Below, in pieces: positions 33,403 through 41,440 of a stretch of 64,000 nt of DNA. Below the pieces are notes generated by a model. That model ran no database searches and had not been told where the DNA came from. It saw nothing but the letters and a program-made list of their open reading frames with translations. The position numbers and the translations under genes are program-made. Origin of the DNA: Flavobacteriales bacterium UBA1937. GTDB taxonomy: Bacteria > Bacteroidota > Bacteroidia > Flavobacteriales > Weeksellaceae. The stretch is from contig DDFD01000053.1 in assembly GCA_002337005.1 (NCBI GenBank), positions 1 through 64,000 of the forward strand, written 5' to 3'. Each line of letters starts with the position of its first letter. Within the stretch, counting starts at the first letter, position 1.

Positions 33403-34629
33403 ATGACAAAACACGAAATTGTATTAATGAGCATCACTGGTGAAGATAAACCTGGTGTAACTTCTTCTCTTACAGAAATTTTAAGTAAACATAACGCGAC
33501 TATTTTAGACATTGGGCAGGCCAATATTCATCAATCATTATCATTAGGTATTCTTTTCCGGCTAGATCCAGATATGCAAGGTAATATTTTGAAAGATCTA
33601 CTTTTCAAATCTTATGAACTGGGCGTAAATGCAAAGTTTACCCCTATCAAAAGAGAGGAATATGATGCTTGGGTTTCGAGACAAGGAAAAGAAAGTTTCG
33701 TGATTACACTTCTCGGACAAAAAATAGAGGCCAATCAACTCTCGCAAGTAACGCAAGTTATTGCAGAGCAAGGTTTGAATATTGACACCATAAAACGTTT
33801 GACTGGTAGAATACCGCTAGATAACGACAATGATTCTGATGATAGGTCATGTATAGAACTTTCGGTAAGAGGTACGCCACAGAATTTGAATTTAATTCAC
33901 GAGAAATTTGTGAATTTAAGTGGAGAATTAGACATTGATATTTCTTTCCAAAAAGATAATATTTACCGTAGAAATCGCCGTTTAATTTGTTTTGACATGG
34001 ATTCTACTTTGATTAAAACCGAAGTAATAGACGAACTGGCTGATAGAGCTGGCGTAGGCGAAGAAGTGCGTGGCATTACAGAAGCTGCGATGCGTGGTGA
34101 ACTAGATTTTAATGAAAGTTTCAAAAAAAGAGTTTCTCTTTTAAAAGGTCTAGACGAATCTGTAATGCAAGAAATTGCAGACAATTTACCTATAATGGAT
34201 GGTGCAGATAGATTAATGCATACGCTAAAAAAATGTGGTTATAAAATCGCGATACTTTCTGGTGGTTTTACTTATTTCGGGAATTATCTTAAAAAACGAT
34301 TTGGTGCAGATTATTTGTACGCTAACGAACTCGAAATTATTGACGGAAAACTTACTGGAAAACATTTAGGAGATATTGTTGACGGAAAAAGAAAAGCAGA
34401 ATTACTGAAATTTTTGGCACAAGTAGAAAAAATAGAACTAGACCAAGTAATTGCTGTAGGAGATGGAGCCAATGATTTACCCATGCTCAACATAGCAGGT
34501 CTTGGAATAGCCTTCCATGCAAAGCCAAAAGTAAAAGAAAATGCCAGACAATCGATATCATCTATTGGTCTAGATGGTGTATTATACTTTTTAGGCTTTA
34601 GAGATAGACACATTAATGAAGAATTTTAA
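33403..34629 (+). CDS. serB: Phosphoserine phosphatase with two ACT-like domains
   Basis: 408 residues. Two ACT-like regulatory domains occupy about 1-175 (LMSITGEDKPGVTSSLTEIL; FVITLLGQKIEANQLSQV). The HAD phosphatase part follows: CFDMDSTLIKTEVIDELA (nucleophile and acid/base Asp), AILSGGFTYFG, and VIAVGDGANDLPML. It hydrolyses phosphoserine to serine. Serine then feeds cysteine synthesis, though the cys locus is 19 kb away. It is divergent from the lysine genes. Confidence 0.93.
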   Translation: MTKHEIVLMSITGEDKPGVTSSLTEILSKHNATILDIGQANIHQSLSLGILFRLDPDMQGNILKDLLFKSYELGVNAKFTPIKREEYDAWVSRQGKESFVITLLGQKIEANQLSQVTQVIAEQGLNIDTIKRLTGRIPLDNDNDSDDRSCIELSVRGTPQNLNLIHEKFVNLSGELDIDISFQKDNIYRRNRRLICFDMDSTLIKTEVIDELADRAGVGEEVRGITEAAMRGELDFNESFKKRVSLLKGLDESVMQEIADNLPIMDGADRLMHTLKKCGYKIAILSGGFTYFGNYLKKRFGADYLYANELEIIDGKLTGKHLGDIVDGKRKAELLKFLAQVEKIELDQVIAVGDGANDLPMLNIAGLGIAFHAKPKVKENARQSISSIGLDGVLYFLGFRDRHINEEF

Positions 34630-34712
34630 ACAATTGTTTTATAGATATAATAAATCGAGATTATTTTATCCTAAAACATTTATTCTATACTTTTGTAGAA
34701 AATTAGAGATAA

Positions 34713-34862
34713 GTGGAGAATAAGGAAGAAGAAAAATTACCAAAATGGAAATCTATCTTAAAAAGATATGGCTGGATTGGTATTTTGTTTTTCTCTGTTA
34801 AAGGTACAATTTCACTTATCGCTATAATCTGGGGAGCAAATGCTCTAAAAGGTTGTATGTAA
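34713..34862 (+). CDS. Small membrane protein, 49 aa, GTG start
   Basis: A GTG at 34713 opens a 49-codon frame ending TAA at 34860-34862. The product begins MENKEEEKLPKWKSILKRYG (charged), followed by one membrane segment (WIGILFFSVKGTISLIAIIW) and a short end (GANALKGCM). A -7-like TACTTTTG at 34688-34695 sits 17 bp upstream. The charged-then-hydrophobic design and the promoter suggest a real gene; the function is unknown and the family was not recognised with certainty. Confidence 0.55.
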   Translation: MENKEEEKLPKWKSILKRYGWIGILFFSVKGTISLIAIIWGANALKGCM

Positions 34863-34966
34863 AATTTAACTTGATTATCAACTCATTATATTTTGTTTAT
34901 TATTTTGTTTTAACTTTCGATTAAAATACTAATCATACCAAAAGAAACCACAAACAAAATATTAAT

Positions 34967-35254
34967 ATGAAAAATTTAGTTTTAAGTTTTGCAATTCTGA
35001 CATCAGTATTAAGTTTTGCACAACAAAGAGAAGATAGAAATCTAAGAGGCGAAAGAAAAAGAGTAGCACAAGGTATAAAATCTGGAGAAATAAAACCAAG
35101 AGAAGCGGTTGCTATTGAAAAACAAGCCCAAGATGTAAAACAAGCAAAAAGAGCTGCTGCTGCAGATGGTCAAATCACTGTAAAAGAAAGAGCAAAAATT
35201 GCAAGACAAGACAAACAGCTAGATAGAACTATCTATAGAAAGAAACACAATTGA
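34967..35254 (+). CDS. Secreted small helical, lysine/arginine-rich protein
   Basis: 95 residues. A signal peptide (MKNLVLSFAILTSVLSFAQ) precedes a highly charged helical mature part. Two related units are seen, SGEIKPREAVAIEKQ and DGQITVKERAKIARQDKQ, and the chain ends RTIYRKKHN. Small periplasmic proteins of this DGxIT-xxER...IYxxKHN design occur in many Gram-negative bacteria; I know of no established function. It is followed by a terminator and stands alone. Confidence 0.75.
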   Translation: MKNLVLSFAILTSVLSFAQQREDRNLRGERKRVAQGIKSGEIKPREAVAIEKQAQDVKQAKRAAAADGQITVKERAKIARQDKQLDRTIYRKKHN

Positions 35255-35285
35255 TGATTACTATATTTTTACTTAACACAAAATT

Positions 35286-35307
35286 GGAGAGGAATTTATT
35301 CTTCTCC
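35286..35307 (+). terminator. Intrinsic terminator
   Basis: GGAGAGGAAT-TT-ATTCTTCTCC forms a 10-bp stem with one G-U pair and is followed by seven T. Confidence 0.8.
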
Positions 35308-35348
35308 TTTTTTTATGTAAATTTACTAAAGTATAAATCTCACCTAAC

Positions 35349-36287
35349 ATGAAAAGCAAATTTCTAATTATTTTAATTGTCATTTTCGGAACAATAATGA
35401 TTAATGCTCAGGAAAATTTACCTAAAGTTATCTCTGGCAAAGTAGAAAGAATAGAAAATTTCTCATCAAAATATGTAACCGCGAGAAATATAGATATCTG
35501 GTTACCAGAAAATTACTCAACCAAGACAAAATATGCCGTTTTGTATATGCAAGATGGTCAAATGCTCTACGATCCAGAAATGAGTTGGAACAAACAAGCT
35601 TGGAATGCTGATGATATAGCTTCAGAACTTATAAAATCTGAAAAAACCAAACCCTTTATTATCGTAGGAATCTGGAATGGCGGTGAAACAAGACACTCTG
35701 ATTATTTTCCTCAAAAACCTTTTGAAAAACTTAATCAAAAAGATAAAGATACTGTTATTGCTCAATTACAAAAATCTGGAAGAACCAAAGATGTTTTTCA
35801 ACCAAAATCAGATAATTACCTTAGATTCTTAGTAGAAGAATTAAAGCCTTTTATTGATAAAAAATATTCTGTTTTAAAGGATCAAAAAAATACATTGATT
35901 GCAGGTAGTAGTATGGGTGGATTAATTTCTATGTATGCCATTTGTGAATATCCAAAAATTTTCGGGGGAGCTGCTTGTCTCTCTACGCATTGGCCAGGAA
36001 CATTTACCTTAGATAATAATCCTATTCCGAACTCATTTTTGAATTACTTAAAAAACAATCTCCCCGACCCCAAAAATCATAAAATCTATTTTGATACGGG
36101 CGACCAAACTTTAGATGCTTTGTATCCTGAAATTCAAAAAAAGGCAGATGTTATTATGAAAGAAAAAGGATATAATTCTAAAAATTGGAAAACAGGATAC
36201 TTCCTTGGAGAAAGTCACACTGAAACCTCTTGGAACAAAAGATTACATATTCCTTTAGAATTTTTGTTGAAAAAAAGATTAAAATAA
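35349..36287 (+). CDS. Secreted alpha/beta-hydrolase, esterase D/Fes-like
   Basis: 312 residues with a signal peptide (ending IMINAQ). It has RNIDIWLPENYSTKTKYAVL and YMQDGQMLY of the putative-esterase family, the nucleophile elbow AGSSMGGLISMYA, an acid in FDTGDQTLDALYP and the histidine in GESHTETSWNKRL. It probably hydrolyses an ester in the periplasm; the family includes siderophore and carbohydrate esterases. The 3' end overlaps the convergent ada gene by 9 bp, so the two transcripts collide or share no terminator. Confidence 0.82.
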   Translation: MKSKFLIILIVIFGTIMINAQENLPKVISGKVERIENFSSKYVTARNIDIWLPENYSTKTKYAVLYMQDGQMLYDPEMSWNKQAWNADDIASELIKSEKTKPFIIVGIWNGGETRHSDYFPQKPFEKLNQKDKDTVIAQLQKSGRTKDVFQPKSDNYLRFLVEELKPFIDKKYSVLKDQKNTLIAGSSMGGLISMYAICEYPKIFGGAACLSTHWPGTFTLDNNPIPNSFLNYLKNNLPDPKNHKIYFDTGDQTLDALYPEIQKKADVIMKEKGYNSKNWKTGYFLGESHTETSWNKRLHIPLEFLLKKRLK

Positions 36288-37322
36288 AATCGCTTTTTCT
36301 AGTTCAAGTAGTTTTTGTTTTCGCCAAATTCCGCCACCATAACCTGTAAGATTGCCATCGCTACCAATTACTCTATGACAAGGAACTAAGATTGATATCT
36401 TGTTCATTCCGTTAGCATTAGCAACTGCGCGAACCTTATTTTTATCCCCTAAAATTTCAGCTTGTTTGGCATAACTCCAAGTATGTCCGTATGGAATTTT
36501 CATTAAAATTTCCCAAACCGATTTTTGAAAATCACTTCCTACAAAATCCAAAGGCACCGTAAAATCTGTTCTCTTTCCTTCAAAATATTCTGAAAGTTCT
36601 TTTTCTAATATTTCAAAAACAGGATTTTCGCCTTGTACAATATTGGCATTTAGCGATTTAGAAAGATGTTTTAGTTCTGTTTCAAGCATTTTACGGTCAG
36701 TAAATTCTAGCATACAAATCCCGTTTTCTGTTGCAGCAGCGTACATTGTACCTAGAGGTGTTTCTATTCGTTTTAAATCAATAATTTTTTGATTCTTAGA
36801 ATTTTTAGGAGAAACACCGAAAACATTTTTAAAACTTTCGGTAAAACCACTTAAACTTTCGTAACCACTTTCAAAAGCAGTTTCTGTAACACTCTCCCCT
36901 TTTTGAATTTTCTTAAAAGCCGAATTTATTCTAAACATCCTTTGGTACGCTTGGAAGGTAATTCCGTGATTTTTAAGAAACCATCGTCTCATTTTGGCAG
37001 GTTCTATTCCACGTTTTACCAAATCATAATCCTTAAATTTTAATGATGGATTATCTACCAACTCATTTATAATTTCTTGAATATATTTTGGTGTTTCATT
37101 GAGTTTTTCTAGTGGTTTGCATACTTTACAAGGGCGATAACCTTTTAAAATAGCTTCTTTGGTATTGTCAAAAAATTCTACATTTTCTGGTTTTGGTTTT
37201 CTGGCAGTACAAGTTGGCCTGCAAAAAATTCCTGTAGTTTTTACGCCCATCCAAAAAATGCCTTCGAAACTGGCGTCTTTGTTGAAGGAAGCGTTGTACA
37301 TTATTTCGTTTGATAAATTCAT
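36279..37322 (-). CDS. ada: Ada-type regulator / O6-methylguanine-DNA methyltransferase
   Basis: 347 residues with the full Ada layout. The N-terminal zinc/methylphosphotriester domain has FCRPTC and CKVC (C-X3-C, C-X2-C), about 34-72. An AraC-type HTH pair follows (about 85-175; FRINSAFKKIQKGESVTETA, GYESLSGFTESFKNVFG). The C-terminal methyltransferase has the acceptor cysteine in ILVPCHRVIGSDG and GYGGGIWRKQKLLELE. It repairs alkylated DNA and should activate its own gene when methylated. A palindromic repeat lies 20-51 bp upstream. Confidence 0.93.
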   Translation of the reverse strand: MNLSNEIMYNASFNKDASFEGIFWMGVKTTGIFCRPTCTARKPKPENVEFFDNTKEAILKGYRPCKVCKPLEKLNETPKYIQEIINELVDNPSLKFKDYDLVKRGIEPAKMRRWFLKNHGITFQAYQRMFRINSAFKKIQKGESVTETAFESGYESLSGFTESFKNVFGVSPKNSKNQKIIDLKRIETPLGTMYAAATENGICMLEFTDRKMLETELKHLSKSLNANIVQGENPVFEILEKELSEYFEGKRTDFTVPLDFVGSDFQKSVWEILMKIPYGHTWSYAKQAEILGDKNKVRAVANANGMNKISILVPCHRVIGSDGNLTGYGGGIWRKQKLLELEKAILF

Positions 37323-37341
37323 ATTTGATATTTAACTTAAA

Positions 37342-37373
37342 ACTTTGTCAAAGATTTTCTACTTTGACAAAGT
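37342..37373. repeat. Palindromic dispersed repeat, copy A
   Basis: ACTTTGTCAAAG and CTTTGACAAAGT are perfect 12-bp arms around an 8-bp centre, upstream of ada. The same arms occur at 41393-41436. Confidence 0.75.
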
Positions 37374-37437
37374 ATTGCAAATGTAGATTTTTAAAAACAT
37401 AGATTACAACCGAAAAATGGACAAGTATTTTTAAAAG

Positions 37438-37467
37438 AAAAAGACTTGAAACAAATCAAGTCTTTTT
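37438..37467 (-). terminator. Intrinsic terminator after the 621-aa membrane protein gene
   Basis: AAAAAGACTTGA-N6-TCAAGTCTTTTT is a perfect 12-bp stem with A/T flanks on both sides. It ends 3 bp from the stop codon at 37471. Confidence 0.85.
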
Positions 37468-37470
37468 GAA

Positions 37471-39336
37471 TTATTCTGGCAATGATCGCCATTTTTGTAT
37501 AATTGATGTATAGAAATAGAGAAATACAAAACTTGCAATTAAGCAAATAAAACTGATTAAGGTAGAACCCCATTCTTCAAAAATTGTAGTACAGTATTTA
37601 AAATCTATACAATTTTTTTGTTGGTGTTCATTTATAATTCCGAAATGCAATAATACAAACCAAATAAAGCCATTAATGGCAATAACAATCATCACACCCA
37701 ATACATTTTTATTAAACTTCTTTTGTCCAAAAATAGTACTCAATAAAATAAAAACACCTATTATCCAAATAAGATACAAGGTAAAAAATTCTCTAATTGA
37801 ACTCATAAATTCAAAAATAAAACCAGACAAAAGTGATAGTAAAATAATGGTTAACATTAAAACACCAGAAGTTACGGAACTGAATAAAAATATACGCAAA
37901 CTAGTTACCCTAAAACTAAAAACTATTGTAGAAAGAATAAAAGCTACCCAAAGCATAATATGAATACTTTCTGTAAATACACTAGAATCTCTAATATCAT
38001 CTATATTTTCTAATGTGGTTTTTAAATTTTCGTTTTCGTAGAAATAATTGGTTAGATTAGCCCTAAAAAACTCTTCTGGAGTTTCTATATCTTTAGAAGT
38101 TTCTTTTGGTAATGGTAATACTTCTTGTTCATAATTTTCGTTATCTATTACAGTAGCGGCAGCGCTATCTACTACAGCTTCGGCAGCTTCTGGATTATTA
38201 CTATACTGGTATTCATAATAATCTCCTTTGTGATTATCCTTGTTTTTAATGAAATTTTTTACTTCAAAAAAATCGGGGTGATAAATTAATTTGAGCCAAG
38301 ATTTAGAATCTAAATTTGTTTTAATCTTCAATTCTTTAGAAATTTCTAAAAACTGAGAAAGTAGTTTTTCAATTTCAACAGGGTTTTTCCTTTTTAATAA
38401 TTCTACAGTAGATTGATTGATAGCAAAGCTTTCCTTCTTTAATAAACTATCGGTAGCTAGATTATCCACATCAAGATTTACATTATAGGTTCTTCTGCTA
38501 TAATTATAATTTTCATAATTTTTAAAATAAAAAACACCAGAATAATTATAAAAAGATGGTTTCGGAGTTAGAATTTCTGAACTTAAATCTACCACCTCTT
38601 TTTTAAAATAATAAGTAACACTATTTTGTTTTTGTTCTTTGTAAGCTAGTTTTGTTTTATTTGCTTTTTCTGGCTCTGGATAAAGAAACATCCCTAGTGA
38701 ATCTTTTTTATATATGGTTTTAGAATAAACACTAAAAAATTGATAATTTCTATCCAAAAAAGTAAAATAAGGCTTGTTTTGTTCTATTTTCTTGTCACTT
38801 CTTTCACAAAAAAGCTGAGAAAAAACTGAAGGATATCTTCTTTGGTCTAATGTGTAATCTTCTAAAGAAATGGTAAGAAAAGGAGCAGCTTTATTGATGG
38901 TTTCAATTTTTTTCTTCATGCTCACCTCGTCATATTTTGTATTAATAAACAACTTAAAACCAGCCATGTAAGAATAATAAAATGTGGTAGCTGCTAAAAA
39001 AATGATAAAATATTGAAAAAACTGAAAAAATAATTTATGATTAGAGCTGGGATAGAAGTTTTTAAAAGAATTGTTCTTAAACATCATTACTAACCAAACT
39101 ACTATGATTAATAAACTTATAATTAGATTGACAAATATGAGCCCTTCTGTAAAATAATCTGAAATCACATTGGTCGTTTGTAAAGATTCTGGATTAGCAT
39201 GTGAGAAAAATCCTATAAAAAAGAATAAAATATGAATGATAATATTTACTAAAAGCATCCAAACAATTTTTGTATTCCAAATAGTTGGATAGTTTTCTAG
39301 TAAATACTGATCAATTTTAGTAAAATATGTTTTCAT
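37471..39336 (-). CDS. Unrecognised multi-pass membrane protein beside an ABC ATPase
   Basis: 621 residues, family not recognised. Three membrane segments lie in about 25-130 (VWMLLVNIIIHILFFFIGFF; GLIFVNLIISLLIIVVWLVM; FFQYFIIFLAATTFYYSYM). A long soluble charged region follows (about 150-440, with FLTISLEDYTLDQRRYPSVF). A C-terminal bundle of about 5 segments covers about 450-615 (IMLWVAFILSTIVFSF; FTLYLIWIIGVFILL). The split layout is like an ABC permease with a large extracytoplasmic or cytoplasmic loop. It lies 53 bp after an ABC ATPase gene and shares a terminator with it, so a two-gene transporter or exporter is the likely unit. Substrate unknown. Confidence 0.7.
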   Translation of the reverse strand: MKTYFTKIDQYLLENYPTIWNTKIVWMLLVNIIIHILFFFIGFFSHANPESLQTTNVISDYFTEGLIFVNLIISLLIIVVWLVMMFKNNSFKNFYPSSNHKLFFQFFQYFIIFLAATTFYYSYMAGFKLFINTKYDEVSMKKKIETINKAAPFLTISLEDYTLDQRRYPSVFSQLFCERSDKKIEQNKPYFTFLDRNYQFFSVYSKTIYKKDSLGMFLYPEPEKANKTKLAYKEQKQNSVTYYFKKEVVDLSSEILTPKPSFYNYSGVFYFKNYENYNYSRRTYNVNLDVDNLATDSLLKKESFAINQSTVELLKRKNPVEIEKLLSQFLEISKELKIKTNLDSKSWLKLIYHPDFFEVKNFIKNKDNHKGDYYEYQYSNNPEAAEAVVDSAAATVIDNENYEQEVLPLPKETSKDIETPEEFFRANLTNYFYENENLKTTLENIDDIRDSSVFTESIHIMLWVAFILSTIVFSFRVTSLRIFLFSSVTSGVLMLTIILLSLLSGFIFEFMSSIREFFTLYLIWIIGVFILLSTIFGQKKFNKNVLGVMIVIAINGFIWFVLLHFGIINEHQQKNCIDFKYCTTIFEEWGSTLISFICLIASFVFLYFYTSIIQKWRSLPE

Positions 39337-39389
39337 GAATATTGGTTTTAAAGATAATAATATACCGTTAAAAAAGATTTTAAATACAA

Positions 39390-40544
39390 TTAGTGAACAA
39401 AAAATCTTCTGGTAGAATTAGAAATATTTCTAAGATAAGTAATCTGAATTTTGGCATTCCCTAGTGCAGCAATCACTTGATAAAGTTCTGTTTCTTCTGC
39501 AAAATAAGCGACAAAGACACCTCCATTAAAACTCAATTTTTCTAATTTAAAATTTTTGAAAGTTTCTAGTAAATCTTCTCTAGAATTAGAAGTATCTATT
39601 TCTATAATAAGTTGATTATCTGATGCTAAATCATCCGCATTTTCATTATTTTTGTACTGTCCGTTTTTAAGAAAGATAACTTTATCAGACACTTTTTCTA
39701 CTTCATAAAGCTGTTGAGAGCTAAGAATTAAAGCGATAGGATGATTTACAGAATTAGCTATTGCTTTTAAATCTTCTAAAATAACCTGCTGCGCCAGTAC
39801 ATCTAAATTAGCTAATGGTTCATCTAAAAGCAGAAGTTCGGGTTTTCTGAGCAAAGTTCTAGCCAATTCAAAACGCATTTTATATCCCGAAGAAAGCTCA
39901 CTCCACTTTAAATGTTTGTAGTTCCAAAGTCCCAATCTTGCAATCATCATAAGAACTCTAGTCTCATTCTCTTCAGAAGAAATACCATAATTAGACAATA
40001 CAAATTTTAGATTATCTTTCAGGCTGCCGTACCATTTTGCGGTTCTTTGCGGTATGTAAACCAACTTAGTACGCAGGTCATAATCATTTTTAGGAATTTG
40101 ATTAAAACTGTAGTTGAGTTCTCCTTCGTTATAAGAAATTTCTTTAGCCAAAATCCTAAGTAAAGTGGTTTTACCATTCCCGTTTTCGCCAACCAAGCCA
40201 TAAACTTGACCTTTTTTTATCTCTACTGAAACTGGCCCTAGAGAAAATTTTTTACTGCCATAACTTTTCAGAATATTTCTAGCACGCAATACAGATTGCT
40301 CATTATTATATTCTTCTACAGGAATAGTCGCAATTTCTTGTAATAAAATTTTAGATTTCTCTATGAGTTCATCCGTATAAGTAGGATATTTTTCTTTCCA
40401 GTCAGTAAGTTCAATTACCTTTTTATAAATACTCATATTCTGAGTATCCATAGCACAATCTAGCATTTTACGAAACCCTAAAACGCTATCTTTATTGTCA
40501 AAAAAATTTAAAACTTCTAGAACTCTTAGTTGGTGTTTTGTCAT
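39390..40544 (-). CDS. ABC transporter ATPase with an N-terminal extension
   Basis: 384 residues. The ABC domain starts near 105 with Walker A GLVGENGNGKTTLLRIL, the Q-loop YIPQRTAKWYG, signature ELSSGYKMRFELARTLL, Walker B LLLLDEPLANLD and a switch region SSQQLYEVEKV in which the usual His is Gln. An extra ~100-residue helical segment precedes it and a ~80-residue tail follows. It should energise the membrane protein encoded next. Confidence 0.83.
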   Translation of the reverse strand: MTKHQLRVLEVLNFFDNKDSVLGFRKMLDCAMDTQNMSIYKKVIELTDWKEKYPTYTDELIEKSKILLQEIATIPVEEYNNEQSVLRARNILKSYGSKKFSLGPVSVEIKKGQVYGLVGENGNGKTTLLRILAKEISYNEGELNYSFNQIPKNDYDLRTKLVYIPQRTAKWYGSLKDNLKFVLSNYGISSEENETRVLMMIARLGLWNYKHLKWSELSSGYKMRFELARTLLRKPELLLLDEPLANLDVLAQQVILEDLKAIANSVNHPIALILSSQQLYEVEKVSDKVIFLKNGQYKNNENADDLASDNQLIIEIDTSNSREDLLETFKNFKLEKLSFNGGVFVAYFAEETELYQVIAALGNAKIQITYLRNISNSTRRFFVH

Positions 40545-40638
40545 AAAGATTATTAGTTATTGATTATTGATTTTAAAAACAGTTCAAGATACAAAATATT
40601 GTATTACAAAAACGATTTTACTGCATGAAGTGTAAAAA

Positions 40639-40666
40639 AATCCGTTTTTTAATTAAAAAACGGATT
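40639..40666 (-). terminator. Intrinsic terminator after the DUF2911 gene
   Basis: AATCCGTTTTTT-AATT-AAAAAACGGATT is a perfect 12-bp stem with a T-run on the minus strand. Confidence 0.83.
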
Positions 40667-40687
40667 CTTCTTTTAAATAGATAAATA

Positions 40688-41305
40688 TTATTTTTTGGGC
40701 TCACTTTTCTTTTTGATATCGCCTTCTATTTTTTTGATATTTCTTAATTGTTCTATAATTTGTAAAGTTTCTTCTACATTCTGAATTTCTACCGGAACAT
40801 CTGCTCTGGTTTTGTCCCATTCAAAAACTAGGTTCAACTTTTCGTCTGTAATATCTTCGAAATTAATGGTAAAACGTTCCATTTTTTCGTTCATCATTTT
40901 TACAGGAACAGTGGTAGAAGCTACATCTTCTTTGGCATCATAGGTATAAGCGCCCCAATTGTTAATTCCTTTATTTAAGATGATTTTCCATTCTTTTTCT
41001 TGTGGCACTATGTAAAGAGCATACACTCCTTTCTTAACTTTTTGTCCACCAAAAACTACATCTTGCCCAAAGGTAATTCTAGAAGCTTCATTAGCACCAG
41101 CTCTCCAAACTTGACCAAAAGGAACCAATTCTCCGAAAATTTTTCTTCCTTTCACAGCAGGTCTTCCGTACTCAATAGAAATTTTAGTAACAGAAAATTG
41201 CTGTTCCACCGCTTGTCTAGGACTTACCGCTGGTATATTGTATTGCTGAGAAAAACCAAGCATTGCTACATTTAGAAATGCGAAAAGTGAAATTCTTTTT
41301 AACAT
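40688..41305 (-). CDS. DUF2911 periplasmic protein
   Basis: 205 residues from the ATG at 41303-41305 (MLKRISLFAFLNVAMLGFSQ, a signal peptide); an ATG three codons earlier is also in frame. DUF2911 marks are present: SPRQAVEQQFSVTKISIEYG, RPAVKGRKIFGELVPFGQVW, RAGANEASRITF, GVYALYIVPQEKEWKIIL. The family is widespread in Bacteroidota and has no assigned function. The tail (about 165-205) is charged and helical. Confidence 0.88.
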   Translation of the reverse strand: MLKRISLFAFLNVAMLGFSQQYNIPAVSPRQAVEQQFSVTKISIEYGRPAVKGRKIFGELVPFGQVWRAGANEASRITFGQDVVFGGQKVKKGVYALYIVPQEKEWKIILNKGINNWGAYTYDAKEDVASTTVPVKMMNEKMERFTINFEDITDEKLNLVFEWDKTRADVPVEIQNVEETLQIIEQLRNIKKIEGDIKKKSEPKK

Positions 41306-41352
41306 AAATATCATTTTAAATTTTTGATAAAGATAATATTTTTAAAATAAAA

Positions 41353-41381
41353 AACCTCTAAGAAATAAAATCTTAGAGGTT
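41353..41381 (-). terminator. Intrinsic terminator downstream of carB
   Basis: AACCTCTAAGA-N7-TCTTAGAGGTT is a perfect 11-bp stem followed by TTTT on the minus strand, about 60 bp after the carB stop. Confidence 0.8.
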
Positions 41382-41392
41382 ATCTATTAGAA

Positions 41393-41436
41393 ACTTTGTC
41401 AAAGATTTCTTTGCTTCGCAAAAACTTTGACAAAGT
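41393..41436. repeat. Palindromic dispersed repeat, copy B
   Basis: The arms ACTTTGTCAAAG and CTTTGACAAAGT are the same as in copy A (37342-37373), here around a 20-bp centre. It sits between carB and its terminator. Confidence 0.75.
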
Positions 41437-41440
41437 AGAT

